A stretch of 64,000 nt of DNA from CAG-411 sp050875145 (GCA_050875145.1 JBNMLH010000005.1:1-64000); one strand, 5' to 3'. Shown: positions 34,532 to 43,546, counted from the stretch's first letter. Notes: a model not told the origin generated them from the letters alone. A program made the numbers and translations.

Positions 34532-35077
34532 ATGAACAATATTTATTTCGATATTTACGAGAAACTGTCAACGTTGTAATGGCTTATGAAACGCCACCAG
34601 ATGTTCTGTCAGGCAGAATCCGGTCCATTTGCTGACACAACCAGAGGACAGGGAAGAATTCTTGCCAATACTTTTGCCGGTTATTATATGATGTGTACTT
34701 CCGCACATACAATGGAACATGTAATGGGAAGCTTTCATGACAAACTTGTTCATGGTGCAGGACTGATTGAAATTGCACATGCTTATTATGACTTCTTTGC
34801 CGAAAGAAAAGCCTCTGAAGAAAACATGATAAAAATGGCTGCAGCAATGGGTGTTGCAAATCCTGTCAGCGGAAAAGATTTTATCAAAGCTTTAGATAAA
34901 CTGATTTCTGATGTCGGATGTGGTGACCTCAAAATGAGTGATGATGGTATTACCAAAGAGGAATTAAAGTTATATCCTGCAAAGGTTCATGAAGTCTTAG
35001 GTGGTGATATTACCGCTGATCCACTTCCATTATCTGATGATGACTATTTAACAATATTTGAAAACGCATGGAGGTAA
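34532..35077 (+). pseudogene. Chimeric remnant: MarR-type N-terminus joined to an iron alcohol dehydrogenase C-terminus
   Basis: After AAAGGAGG, the frame starts MNNIYFDIYEKLSTL, meets a TAA at 34577-34579, then continues WLMKRHQMF and GPFADTTRGQGRILA, the N-terminal part of a MarR-type regulator. At about 34670 it passes in frame into HTMEHVMGSFHDKLVHGAGL and ending DYLTIFENAWR, the C-terminal third of an iron-containing alcohol dehydrogenase including two iron-ligand histidines. A deletion fused the two genes, and an internal stop finishes the MarR part. An ATG at 34586 could still give a 163-residue protein. Confidence 0.75.
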
Positions 35078-35083
35078 AATCCA

Positions 35084-35575
35084 ATGAAAAAATTAGCAAC
35101 TAATACAGTACTTTGTGTACAGCCACTTCCTCAGACAATTGTTTCCTGCAGAGATAAAGACGGAAAAAATAACGCTTTAGTGGTTGGATTTGTAGCAAAT
35201 GTAAGCCTTGATCCTGTTATGGTCATGGTCGGCATTACACCAGCAAGATATTCCCATCACATTGTAAAGGAAGCAGGATGCTTTGTCATCAATTTCCCGA
35301 AAAAGAGCTATCAAAAAGAATATGGTTATCTCGGTTCTGCTTCGGGAAGAGATGAGGATAAATTTGCAAAAGCAGATATCAAATGGAAAGATGCAATTTA
35401 TGTGGATGCTCCAATTCTTACCGATTGCCCGGTAAGCATTGAATGCAGTGTTGTTGACAGCACAATGCCTGGCACGCATGAAGTATTTATCGGAAAAGTG
35501 GAAGCCATTCATGTGGATGAAGAATATCTTGATGCCAATGGTAATATTCTTTGGGATAAGATGGATTTGATGTAA
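35084..35575 (+). CDS. Flavin reductase family protein (flavoredoxin-like)
   Basis: A 163-residue FMN-binding split-barrel protein: PLPQTIVSCRDKDGKNNALV, VGITPARYSHHIV, FVINFPKK, and a family-typical end DKMDLM. It could pass electrons from NAD(P)H to a partner flavoprotein or metal protein. GGAGG is just upstream, and it starts 6 bp after the chimeric remnant, so it was probably the second gene of the lost dehydrogenase's operon. Confidence 0.85.
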   Translation: MKKLATNTVLCVQPLPQTIVSCRDKDGKNNALVVGFVANVSLDPVMVMVGITPARYSHHIVKEAGCFVINFPKKSYQKEYGYLGSASGRDEDKFAKADIKWKDAIYVDAPILTDCPVSIECSVVDSTMPGTHEVFIGKVEAIHVDEEYLDANGNILWDKMDLM

Positions 35576-35717
35576 TCTAATATACTGTTTCCACACGGAT
35601 GAACAAAAGAAATATTTTTTGCGTGTATCATTTGCTATTCTTAAGAAATCGTTAAGGTTTTCGCTCATAAATATTAAGATTTAGCCTTTATAATAGAGTT
35701 TGTTTAGAAAAGCAAAT

Positions 35718-35747
35718 CGTTACAGTTCACAAAACTGTGAAAGGTAA
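35718..35747. repeat. Short inverted element with GTTAC ends
   Basis: GTTACAGTTCACAAAACTGT followed by GAAAGGTAAC is a near-perfect palindrome carrying the same end motif as 22083-22229. It may be a collapsed copy of that element. Confidence 0.45.
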
Positions 35748-35767
35748 CAGCGAAGGAGAAATCGATT

Positions 35768-36664
35768 ATGGCAGGAAAAATGCAAAAAAGAAACAGTAAG
35801 CGCAAAAGAAAAAATAGAATACGTTTCGTATTCCTTCTTTTATGTAGTAGTTATATCCTATGTTCCATATTACATTTACAGCCGTTTGCCCATGGAAATG
35901 TACTTTTCAAAAAGTTGCTTCAAACAAATTATACAGCAAAATATGAAATTGGCACTCCAAGAGTGATAGAGGAGTCTGATATTTCGGATTGCTTATATAC
36001 GTTATCGAAAACGTATCCGGAATTTAAAAGCATTTATGAAAATCAGGACGCTTACCCTGAAAAACTTTTATCTGCCTTATGCAATAACCCGGAAATGATT
36101 GATTTTGTAAAGGAATATCCGAAACACAAAGGAGAAAACACTTCTCATGCTACCTTACATTCTTCGGATTGGAATGTGGACGGTTATCCATTGCTTTTTC
36201 AATGGGATACGCGTTGGGGGTATCATTCTTTTGGTGATAATAACATTGGGCTATCCGGATGTGCTCCAACTTGTCTTTCTATGGTAATTATGGGGCTTAC
36301 AAAGAATAAATCTGCCACACCTGAAAAAGTAGCGGACTATATTACAAACAATGGTTATTATTTAAAAGGCACTGGCACCTCTTGGAGTGTTATGACGGAG
36401 GGGGTAGCAGATTTTCAAATAACGGGGAAAGAAATTTCTTTAGATGAAACGGTTATTGCCAATATATTAGAGAAGAAACAGCCCATTATCTGTAGTCTGC
36501 GTCCTGGTGATTTTACTACGACCGGTCATTTTATTATGTTAACCGCATATAAGGACGGAAAGCTACAGGTTCATGATCCAAATAGTCCCTATCGTAGTTC
36601 GAAACTCTGGGATTACAATCGATTGCAAAGTCAAATTAAAAATTTATGGGCTTTTTCCAAATAG
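35768..36664 (+). CDS. Membrane-anchored C39-like cysteine peptidase
   Basis: A 298-residue protein with an N-terminal membrane segment (about residues 19-38) after a very basic start (KMQKRNSKRKRKNR). A C39-like peptidase domain runs from about residue 140: FQWDTRWGYHSF, catalytic Cys in SGCAPTC (about residue 165), catalytic His in TTGHFIML (about 254) and HDPNS. The domain should lie outside the cell and may cleave peptides or wall cross-links. GAAGGAG precedes the start. A GTTACAGTTCAC ... GTAAC hairpin lies directly upstream (35718-35747). Confidence 0.85.
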   Translation: MAGKMQKRNSKRKRKNRIRFVFLLLCSSYILCSILHLQPFAHGNVLFKKLLQTNYTAKYEIGTPRVIEESDISDCLYTLSKTYPEFKSIYENQDAYPEKLLSALCNNPEMIDFVKEYPKHKGENTSHATLHSSDWNVDGYPLLFQWDTRWGYHSFGDNNIGLSGCAPTCLSMVIMGLTKNKSATPEKVADYITNNGYYLKGTGTSWSVMTEGVADFQITGKEISLDETVIANILEKKQPIICSLRPGDFTTTGHFIMLTAYKDGKLQVHDPNSPYRSSKLWDYNRLQSQIKNLWAFSK

Positions 36665-36765
36665 CACTTCAGAAACTGTATTCATAAAATGTTAGAATAG
36701 CTACTACAGGTGATACGTATGTAGCTACAGACCCTAAATTGTTAAAAAAAGGAATCAGTATGTCG

Positions 36766-36885
36766 ATATAAAAAGGGCACAGGTACATTCTGTTTCACAG
36801 GAAAACAGGTACCCTAAAACAAGTAGGAAAGCCACTCGGACCTTTCTGGAGAGTGGTGTAATCGTGACTGACAGAGCGATTGCAG
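36766..36885 (+). promoter_or_regulatory. Structured leader upstream of the 242-residue unknown gene
   Basis: Three stems: GGTAC..CTGTTT / AAACAG..GTACC (about 36782-36814), CCACTC / GAGTGG (36833-36856) and AATCG / CGATT (36861-36882). The last ends just before the ribosome binding site. The paired-hairpin shape and GGAAAGCCACTCGGACC vaguely recall c-di-GMP-I riboswitches, but key consensus bases do not match, so it is listed only as an unidentified structured leader. Confidence 0.4.
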
Positions 36886-36897
36886 AAAGGGGATATT

Positions 36898-37626
36898 ATG
36901 GAAATTACTACAAAGGCAGTGGGAAACTATTATGCGTATCACAAGTTTGATACAGGAAAAAAGTCGCAGGGTGCATTTGACTTTTCGTTGGGGGATGGTG
37001 AGGAATCGAATACCGAATCCAAAGTGTCAGACAAGGAAGATACCACATCTGCAACAGCAAAAGAATTATACCAGCAATATATAGAGGGAGAGACTACAAG
37101 AGTTGTAAACCGCTTTCGAAAGTGTCTGGAAGAGAGGATCGCAGAGCATACTCTTAATTCAAAAAACATCAAAAAAGAGGATGACTGGCGAAAGATGGAC
37201 AATGAAGAGTGGGATAAGCTACTGGAGCATATTGACAAGTATATGGATGCAATTAAAGAGGAACTGGAACAGATGGAAGAGGAGCAGAAAAAAGCGGTGT
37301 TGGAGGCAGTTGCATCTGCTCCGGCAGACAGGAGAGCTGTGGCAATTTCAGACGCGTTGCAGAATGTCATTGCAAAAGGTGGCACAGAGGCAGGATTGGG
37401 AGAGAATGCCAGTTCTTTGGAAAAATTAAGTTGGACTCACGAAATGAAGACAGACGATCAGGTAATCTTGGCAACTGCAAAGATGGCAAACAAAAGGGCA
37501 GCGGATTCTGTTTCAAAAGTACAGGAAATGACGCAAACAAGTGATAGGATAAGTGGCACCAGTGAAACAGTGGATGATAAAAAGTATGCGGATAGAGAGG
37601 ATGCAGAAGAAGGAAAGCAGATGTAA
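36898..37626 (+). CDS. Protein of unknown function, helical
   Basis: About 242 residues, no signal peptide or membrane segment, highly charged. The middle (about residues 45-135) is strongly coiled-coil-like (EEWDKLLEHIDKYMDAIKEE). The region from residue 135 is Ala-rich (AVLEAVASAPADRRAVAI). The start at 36898 follows AAAGGGG. It has a structured leader and no near neighbour on this strand until the T-box leader. No family is recognised. Confidence 0.6.
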   Translation: MEITTKAVGNYYAYHKFDTGKKSQGAFDFSLGDGEESNTESKVSDKEDTTSATAKELYQQYIEGETTRVVNRFRKCLEERIAEHTLNSKNIKKEDDWRKMDNEEWDKLLEHIDKYMDAIKEELEQMEEEQKKAVLEAVASAPADRRAVAISDALQNVIAKGGTEAGLGENASSLEKLSWTHEMKTDDQVILATAKMANKRAADSVSKVQEMTQTSDRISGTSETVDDKKYADREDAEEGKQM

Positions 37627-37799
37627 GCACTAAATTTTTAAGTCGTATGGTATGCGAATTGCTCCTCTTGAGTAGCAATTGATTTTAAATTGTCAGGTGG
37701 AATTGTAAAAAAGATGGTTGACAAATGTAAAAAAAAGGACTACTGTATATGTAATTCAATAGTCAAATGCGAAGAACAGGAAATGACTTTTTTATAGCA

Positions 37800-38086
37800 C
37801 CGTTTACAGAGAGCCGCGATAGATGAGAAACGACAACAAGGAATGAAAAAGCCCTCACCTGCGAGCTGTTTTGATGAAAGACAGACCAGAAGGTTTGTTT
37901 AGTAGTGAAAACCGGAAACCTACGTTAATGGGACACATCTTCTGATGAAAAATCAGGCGGTGGTAGAGCGGTCAATTGTTTTTGGCAAGCAAAGTGGTAA
38001 CGCGGAAGTAATAGCTTTCGTCTTTGCACAGAACTTTGAGAGAAAAAATTCTTGAGAAGTATGTGCGGGGACGGAAGCTTTTTTTA
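37800..38086 (+). promoter_or_regulatory. T-box-like riboswitch leader
   Basis: The leader begins near CAGAGAG (37807). It ends with GCAAAGTGGTAACGCGG (37989-38005), a T-box-like sequence whose TGGTAAC bulge can pair with a tRNA ACCA end; GCAAAG pairs with CTTTGC (antiterminator). The competing terminator pairs AGCTTTCGTC..TGCACA (38013-38030) with TGTGCGGGGACGGAAGCT (38062-38079) plus seven T. The two structures exclude each other. The specifier codon could not be read with confidence, so the amino acid is unknown. The next gene is the CstA transporter, which would be induced by an uncharged tRNA. Confidence 0.65.
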
Positions 38087-38189
38087 CATTATAGGAAAAT
38101 GTGTCCTATAAAGCAAAAACGCTCCGCGGGATGTGCACACACATATTTTACTTAACGAGGTACGAGTTTTAGTAAAATAGCGTAAAGAG

Positions 38190-38330
38190 TAGATGCGAAA
38201 GGAAGATGGTTGCAAAAGCGTGCAACCCGCATCTGGCACACAAAGTGGAGCAAGTCCCTCATGAGTGAGGAATATAGGGAGTTGACGTGGACTTGTCCAC
38301 TTTGTTCCTCTATAGGAAAGGTGGCATCTA
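38190..38330 (+). other. Second structured RNA region between T-box terminator and cstA
   Basis: AGATGCG / CGCATCT (38191-38197 / 38228-38234) encloses GGTTGCA / TGCAACC. CAAAGTGG..CAAGTCC (38241-38257) pairs with GGACTTG..CCACTTTG (38289-38304) around CTCATGAG. TTCCTCTATAGGAA forms a third stem. The helices are too extensive to be chance, and no known riboswitch class is recognised. It lies in the cstA leader, before its ribosome binding site. Confidence 0.5.
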
Positions 38331-38397
38331 GTGGGCTTAGAAACGCATATCATTTTCTGAGAAGGGTTTGACTATAAAAAAGAAAGAAGGAACTATT

Positions 38398-40134
38398 ATG
38401 AACACACTTGTTATTGTATTGATTGCAGCAGTTGTATTGTTGGCAGCTTATACTTTTTATGGACGTTGGCTGGCAAACAAATGGGGCATTGACCCAAAGG
38501 CAAAGATACCGGCAGTGAAGCATGAAGATGGAAAGGACTATGTACCAACCAATGGCTGGACGGTTTTTTGTCATCAGTTTTCTTCGATTGCAGGTGCAGG
38601 ACCTGTCACAGGCGCGATTCAGGCAGCAGCTTTTGGATGGCTTCCAGTCCTTTTGTGGATTTTAATTGGAGGTGTATTCTTTGGCGCAGTAACAGACTTT
38701 GGTGCCTTGTATGCTTCGGTTAAAAACGAAGGAAAGTCTATGGGTATGTTGATTGAAAAATACATTGGTAAGTTTGGTCGAAAAATTTTCCTAGTATTTT
38801 GCTGGCTCTTTACTTTAATTGTCATTGCAGCTTTTGCAGATATGGTAGCGGGAACGTTTAATGCGTATGAAGTAGCGGACAATGCCACAAAGTTATCTCA
38901 GGCTGCCAAAACAAATGGAGCCGCAGGAATGGTTTCTATTATGTTTATGGTATTTGCCGTAATTTTTGGACTGGCAAAAAAGAAATTCAACTTTAGCGGT
39001 TGGAAGGAAATTGTATTCGGATTGTTATGTATTGTTGCTTCTTTTGCAATCGGAATGAATTGCCCTTTGATTTTTACAAAGGATACCTGGAGTTATATTA
39101 CATTTGTTTATATTTTCTTTGCAGCGGTACTTCCAATGTGGCTGTTAAAACAACCAAGAGATTATATGACAACGTTTATGTTTATCGGTATGATTGCCGG
39201 TGCAGTAATCGGTTTGTTTGTGGCACACCCAACTATGAATTTGCCGGTATTTACCGGTTTCAACAATGATACATTAGGAACACTTTTCCCAATCTTGTTT
39301 GTAACCGTTGCTTGTGGTGCGGTATCAGGATTCCATAGTTTGGTTTCATCTGGAACCTCATCAAAAACCATAGAAAATGAAAAAGATATGCTAAAAGTTG
39401 GTTACGGTGCAATGGTTCTGGAAAGTCTTTTAGCAGTAATTGCTCTTTGTGTTGCTGGTGCAGCCGCTGCTTCAGATGGTACGGCAGCAGTTGGAACACC
39501 TTTCCAGATTTTCAGCCGTGGTGTGGCAGGATTTTTTGAAATGTTTGGTGTACCGGTTTATGTAGCAACTGTATTTATGACTATGTGCGTTTCTGCATTG
39601 GCATTAACCAGTTTGGATGCGGTTGCACGTATTGGTCGTATGAGTTTTCAGGAATTATTTAGCGTAGATGATATGGAACATGCCGCTCCTTGGAGAAAAT
39701 TGCTTTGCAATACCTATTTTTCAACTGTCGTAACGTTACTTTGTGGTTATGTATTAACCAAGATCGGATATGCAAATATCTGGCCATTGTTTGGTTCTGC
39801 GAACCAGTTATTAAGTGCTTTGGTATTGCTTACCCTTTGTGTATTCTTAAAGGTAACAGGACGTAGCAATAAGATGCTGTTCCCACCATTGATTATTATG
39901 CTTTGTGTCACCTTTACAGCATTGGTACAAAGAACAATTGCCATGGTAAAAGCAATTCAAAGTGCAGCAGCAGTTGCCATCCCAGCAGGTCAGACAACTT
40001 GGGGTGCTGTATTTATTGCCAACGGATTACAGTTAATAATTGCAATTCTCTTAATTGCACTTGGCTTAATCATTGTAATAAACTCTACTAAGAGTTATGC
40101 AAAGAGCCAGAAAAATTCAGAAGAAACAGCATAA
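38398..40134 (+). CDS. cstA: CstA-family carbon starvation / peptide or pyruvate transporter
   Basis: A 578-residue membrane protein with about 16 helices. The family start is visible: AAYTFYGRWLANKWGID, then PTNGWTVFCHQFSSIAGAGP. CstA/BtsT proteins take up peptides or pyruvate, or act in carbon starvation. The ATG at 38398 follows GAAGGAA; a TTG at 38368 is less likely. It is preceded by a long structured leader with a T-box-like switch, pointing to amino-acid control, and followed by a terminator. Confidence 0.92.
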   Translation: MNTLVIVLIAAVVLLAAYTFYGRWLANKWGIDPKAKIPAVKHEDGKDYVPTNGWTVFCHQFSSIAGAGPVTGAIQAAAFGWLPVLLWILIGGVFFGAVTDFGALYASVKNEGKSMGMLIEKYIGKFGRKIFLVFCWLFTLIVIAAFADMVAGTFNAYEVADNATKLSQAAKTNGAAGMVSIMFMVFAVIFGLAKKKFNFSGWKEIVFGLLCIVASFAIGMNCPLIFTKDTWSYITFVYIFFAAVLPMWLLKQPRDYMTTFMFIGMIAGAVIGLFVAHPTMNLPVFTGFNNDTLGTLFPILFVTVACGAVSGFHSLVSSGTSSKTIENEKDMLKVGYGAMVLESLLAVIALCVAGAAAASDGTAAVGTPFQIFSRGVAGFFEMFGVPVYVATVFMTMCVSALALTSLDAVARIGRMSFQELFSVDDMEHAAPWRKLLCNTYFSTVVTLLCGYVLTKIGYANIWPLFGSANQLLSALVLLTLCVFLKVTGRSNKMLFPPLIIMLCVTFTALVQRTIAMVKAIQSAAAVAIPAGQTTWGAVFIANGLQLIIAILLIALGLIIVINSTKSYAKSQKNSEETA

Positions 40135-40148
40135 GTGTAGTTTTTCGA

Positions 40149-40192
40149 ATCCCCTGTATGACAGAATTTGTTGTGCAGGGGATGTTTTTTGT
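40149..40192 (+). terminator. Rho-independent terminator after cstA
   Basis: ATCCCCTG pairs with CAGGGGAT, followed by GTTTTTTG. Confidence 0.85.
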
Positions 40193-40328
40193 TTTTACAT
40201 GGATATTTTGGCACTTTATGAATGCCATGGATGAACTGTTACATTTGGCACAAACCATAGACAAGAAAAAATTGTAAAAAAATGGTCTCTATGCTAAAAT
40301 AAAAGAAAACAAATTGGGGGGGATTTGT

Positions 40329-42341
40329 ATGGTTAAAAAAGAAAGGCGAAAGGGACGAATCGGTCTTAGACGAAAAATACTTTTTATTATGGTACCTATC
40401 GTGATACTTTCCTATGTGGTGGTATGTTTATTTACATATTTAAATACCAGTAATAAAATGCAGGGGGAACTGGAAAATAAAATAGCATTGACGGCAGATT
40501 TGGTTACGGAGCAGATTAATGGGGAAATTGAACCGGTCATATGGATTATTGGAAGTCTAAAGGCATCCGTTGGTCGTTCTTGCAATGGAAAGGAAGAAGT
40601 AAGCAAATATCTGTACGGTATGGGAGATGCATATCCGGAATTAATTCCAACCGGAATATATGCTGGATTAACGGATGGAACCTACATTGATAAGATGTGG
40701 ACACCGGACGCAGACTGGGTCATGAAGGAGAGACCTTGGTATATAGAGGGACTGAAAGCAGATGACGTAACATTTGGGGAAGCCTATATGGATGCGGATA
40801 GTGGAGAATATATTATTTCGGTGTATACGAACTTTACAGATGCCAGTGGAGAGGTAAAAGGTGTAATTTCTGCGGATGTTCCCATTAACTCCGTTGCTCA
40901 GATTTTAGAGAAGCAGAGCTTATTTGATAGTGGATATATGTATGCCATAGATGCTACATCTGGCATGTTGTTTGGAAATAAGAAAAATAAAGATTATAAT
41001 GGAAAGAATATAGAGGATATTAACGATAATAAGCTAAAAAAAGTAGCCCAAATGAAGGAACAGAAGCAGCTAAATAAACTGGTTGTGTACGAAGGGGACT
41101 ATTTGTATGTAAGTCAGGTAGAAGGCACAAACTTTTTTATTGTTGGAGACATTGAAAAAAATGTGGTGTTACATAAAGAAGTAGACCCTGTTAAGTGGAC
41201 CTCTGTTTTTACATCTTGTGCCGGTGCAGTATGTCAGATTTTATGTATTTGGATATTGTTGTACATTTTCTTGAAACCAATTCAAAGGATAAATGGTGGA
41301 TTAAAGCAATTAGGCAAATTGGATTTAAGGAAGGTTGTCCGTGTAAAGACTTCGGATGAGATGGGCGAGATTGCAGAAAATATCAATGCGTTTACAGATC
41401 GTATGAGCGAAACGATACGGCAGATTGGAGCTGCGTCTGCAGAGATTGACACGAAGGCGGATGAAAATGCAGCTACTGCACAAAATGTAAACGATGCAGC
41501 AAAGAAACAGCAACAGACCATGTCAAATCTGACAGAAACCATAGGGCAGTTGTCAGATTCGATTGATACGGTTACAGAAGGTGCAAGTACGTTAGCGACC
41601 AATGTATCCAATACAAAGGATGCAGTTGTGATTGTAGATCAGAAGATAAAAGATACGGTCAATCATATTTTAGAAGGACAGAATAATATGGGAAGAATGA
41701 CCAACAATATGACTCATATTTCCAACGTATCAGAGGAACTACAAAGTGCCGTAAATAATGTGCGAAATGGTTTAGATGGCATTAACCGTATGGTAAGTGT
41801 GATTACGGATATTGCGGAACAGACCAATCTGTTATCCTTAAACGCATCTATAGAGGCTGCCAGAGCAGGGGAAGCAGGAAAGGGATTTGCAGTTGTAGCA
41901 GATGAAATACGAACATTGGCAGAAAACTGTGGAAATTCTGCTGTAGATATTGTCAATACAACAAAAGAAATGGATGGACTGGTAGAACAGGTATTAGAAA
42001 AGACGACAGAAAGTATACAGGCAATTCAGGATGGTACGAAAGTCGTGGAAGATACAAACCATACATTTAAAGATATTGACGGAAATATCTCTGGAATCAA
42101 TCATGCCATGGAGATGGTGCAAACCTCCATTGGCGAGGTAGAGCAGGTTGCAACCGGTGTTGCGGCAAGCACACAGGAGCAGATGGCAAGTTGTCAGGAG
42201 GTGCTTTCCAGTAGTCAGGTTGTGTTGGATATGTCTGAATCGGTTGGAAAGCAGGCAATGGCAATGGATGATGCAGGGAAAAAATTAAAAGAGTTATCCG
42301 AGCATCTGGAAGAACAAATTAAGTTATTTACGATTGCATAA
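40329..42341 (+). CDS. Methyl-accepting chemotaxis protein
   Basis: A 670-residue chemoreceptor with TM1 at about residues 18-40, an extracytoplasmic dCache-like sensor (about 45-275; WYIEGLKADDVTFGEAYMD is typical), TM2 at about 285-310, HAMP, then a long coiled coil. The highly conserved hairpin tip includes TNLLSLNASIEAARAGEAG and GFAVVADEIRTLAE. It senses a small ligand, often an amino acid. The start at 40329 follows a G-rich binding site. A bacteriohemerythrin gene follows within 22 bp, suggesting a joint oxygen or redox response. Confidence 0.93.
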   Translation: MVKKERRKGRIGLRRKILFIMVPIVILSYVVVCLFTYLNTSNKMQGELENKIALTADLVTEQINGEIEPVIWIIGSLKASVGRSCNGKEEVSKYLYGMGDAYPELIPTGIYAGLTDGTYIDKMWTPDADWVMKERPWYIEGLKADDVTFGEAYMDADSGEYIISVYTNFTDASGEVKGVISADVPINSVAQILEKQSLFDSGYMYAIDATSGMLFGNKKNKDYNGKNIEDINDNKLKKVAQMKEQKQLNKLVVYEGDYLYVSQVEGTNFFIVGDIEKNVVLHKEVDPVKWTSVFTSCAGAVCQILCIWILLYIFLKPIQRINGGLKQLGKLDLRKVVRVKTSDEMGEIAENINAFTDRMSETIRQIGAASAEIDTKADENAATAQNVNDAAKKQQQTMSNLTETIGQLSDSIDTVTEGASTLATNVSNTKDAVVIVDQKIKDTVNHILEGQNNMGRMTNNMTHISNVSEELQSAVNNVRNGLDGINRMVSVITDIAEQTNLLSLNASIEAARAGEAGKGFAVVADEIRTLAENCGNSAVDIVNTTKEMDGLVEQVLEKTTESIQAIQDGTKVVEDTNHTFKDIDGNISGINHAMEMVQTSIGEVEQVATGVAASTQEQMASCQEVLSSSQVVLDMSESVGKQAMAMDDAGKKLKELSEHLEEQIKLFTIA

Positions 42342-42363
42342 AAAACGAAAGTGGGCGGATAGT

Positions 42364-42762
42364 ATGTATGAAATGAAACCGGAATATTACATTGGAATTG
42401 ATTTGATTGATGAGGAACATAAGCAGTTATTCAAATATGCGGATGAGGCTTACGAGTTACTTCACGATGCGTTTACACCAGATAAATATGATAGAATTGA
42501 TATGATTTTAGAGAACCTTCGTGAGTATACAGCAAAGCATTTTGCGGATGAAGAGGAATACATGGAGTCTATCCATTATAAGAAAATATTTACACAAAAG
42601 ATACAACATCAGGAGTTCATCCAGAAGTTAGACGAGTTTATGGAGCATCATAATGAAGAGGTTGAGGATCAGGATAAGCAGATTCTAAGTATTCTGGAAT
42701 ATCTTACGGAGTGGTTAGTAAATCATATCCTGCATGTGGATGGGCAGATTCCAAAAGAATGA
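42364..42762 (+). CDS. Bacteriohemerythrin
   Basis: A 132-residue cytoplasmic oxygen-binding protein with a di-iron centre. The ligand motifs are DLIDEEHKQL, AKHFADEEEYM, HQEFIQKLDEF and LVNHILHVD, in the proper order for the hemerythrin four-helix bundle. The ATG at 42364 follows GGGCGGA. It is probably co-transcribed with the chemoreceptor, so it may deliver or buffer oxygen for aerotactic sensing. Confidence 0.92.
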   Translation: MYEMKPEYYIGIDLIDEEHKQLFKYADEAYELLHDAFTPDKYDRIDMILENLREYTAKHFADEEEYMESIHYKKIFTQKIQHQEFIQKLDEFMEHHNEEVEDQDKQILSILEYLTEWLVNHILHVDGQIPKE

Positions 42763-42785
42763 TAGATATAGTATGTAAATTATAA

Positions 42786-42830
42786 AAGTGCCATTCTATG
42801 AAAAATGATAGAGTGGCAACTTTTTTTACC
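42786..42830 (+). terminator. Rho-independent terminator
   Basis: AAGTGCCATTCTAT pairs with ATAGAGTGGCAACT, followed by seven T. Confidence 0.8.
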
Positions 42831-43006
42831 CTTTTTTTCTTTATAGCAAGTGTGACCTATGAAGAAAAAACGCTCAATGAGGATGCAATTGTTTTGTGAT
42901 ATGCGAACGTCTGGAGATTTGTAAGCAAAACGCTTTGCTTTACTGACATTCCAATTGTATCGTGATAAAATAAGAATCATATTAAAAAAGGAAAGGGAAA
43001 AGAAAG

Positions 43007-43546
43007 ATGAGTAGAGTTGTGGTATTGGTTGGCAGCGTGCGGAAGAACGGAAATACAGATTTATTAACACAGGCATTTGTGGAAGGGGCAAAGAAAAAGA
43101 ATGAGGTAGAAATAGTGTCGGTGGCAGATTATAAAATCCATCCTTGCATTGGCTGTAATACTTGTTTTGCGAGAGAAGGAAACGAATGCTTTCAAAAGGA
43201 TGACATGCATAAAGTATATGATATGCTAAAAAAAGCAGATGTTTTGGTAGTTGCATCACCCGTCTATTTTTACGGAATTAGTGCACAGTTAAAAGCGGTG
43301 ATTGACAGATTGCATACCCCTATGCGAAATGAATTCTCTATTCAAAAACTTGCTTTACTATTAGTAGGAGCAGCTACATTACCAGAATTATTTGATTCCA
43401 TTAAAATACAATATCAACTGGTTTTAAATTTCTTTCACTTGGAAGATGCTGGAATGGTTTTGGTAAGTGGTGCAAAAGAAAAAGGGGAAGTGAAGAATGG
43501 AGATGGTTTAAAAAGGGCGTATGAGTTGGGATTATCGATGGAATAA
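43007..43546 (+). CDS. Flavodoxin-family NAD(P)H-dependent FMN reductase
   Basis: A 179-residue flavodoxin-fold protein: VLVGSVRKNGNTDLL is the FMN phosphate loop, CIGCNTCFAREGNECFQKDD the cysteine-rich insertion typical of the iron-sulfur-flavoprotein/multimeric flavodoxin group, and ASPVYFYGISAQLKAVIDR the second FMN loop. It reduces quinones or electrophiles, or passes electrons. AAAGG is upstream. It stands alone before the GntR-ABC operon. Confidence 0.88.
   Translation: MSRVVVLVGSVRKNGNTDLLTQAFVEGAKKKNEVEIVSVADYKIHPCIGCNTCFAREGNECFQKDDMHKVYDMLKKADVLVVASPVYFYGISAQLKAVIDRLHTPMRNEFSIQKLALLLVGAATLPELFDSIKIQYQLVLNFFHLEDAGMVLVSGAKEKGEVKNGDGLKRAYELGLSME

Noticed and set aside
36766..36885. 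c-di-GMP-I riboswitch
   Set aside because: The leader has paired hairpins and a GGAAAGCC stretch, but the conserved GGCAAACC and GACGCAAAGCC segments are not there; kept only as an unidentified structured leader.
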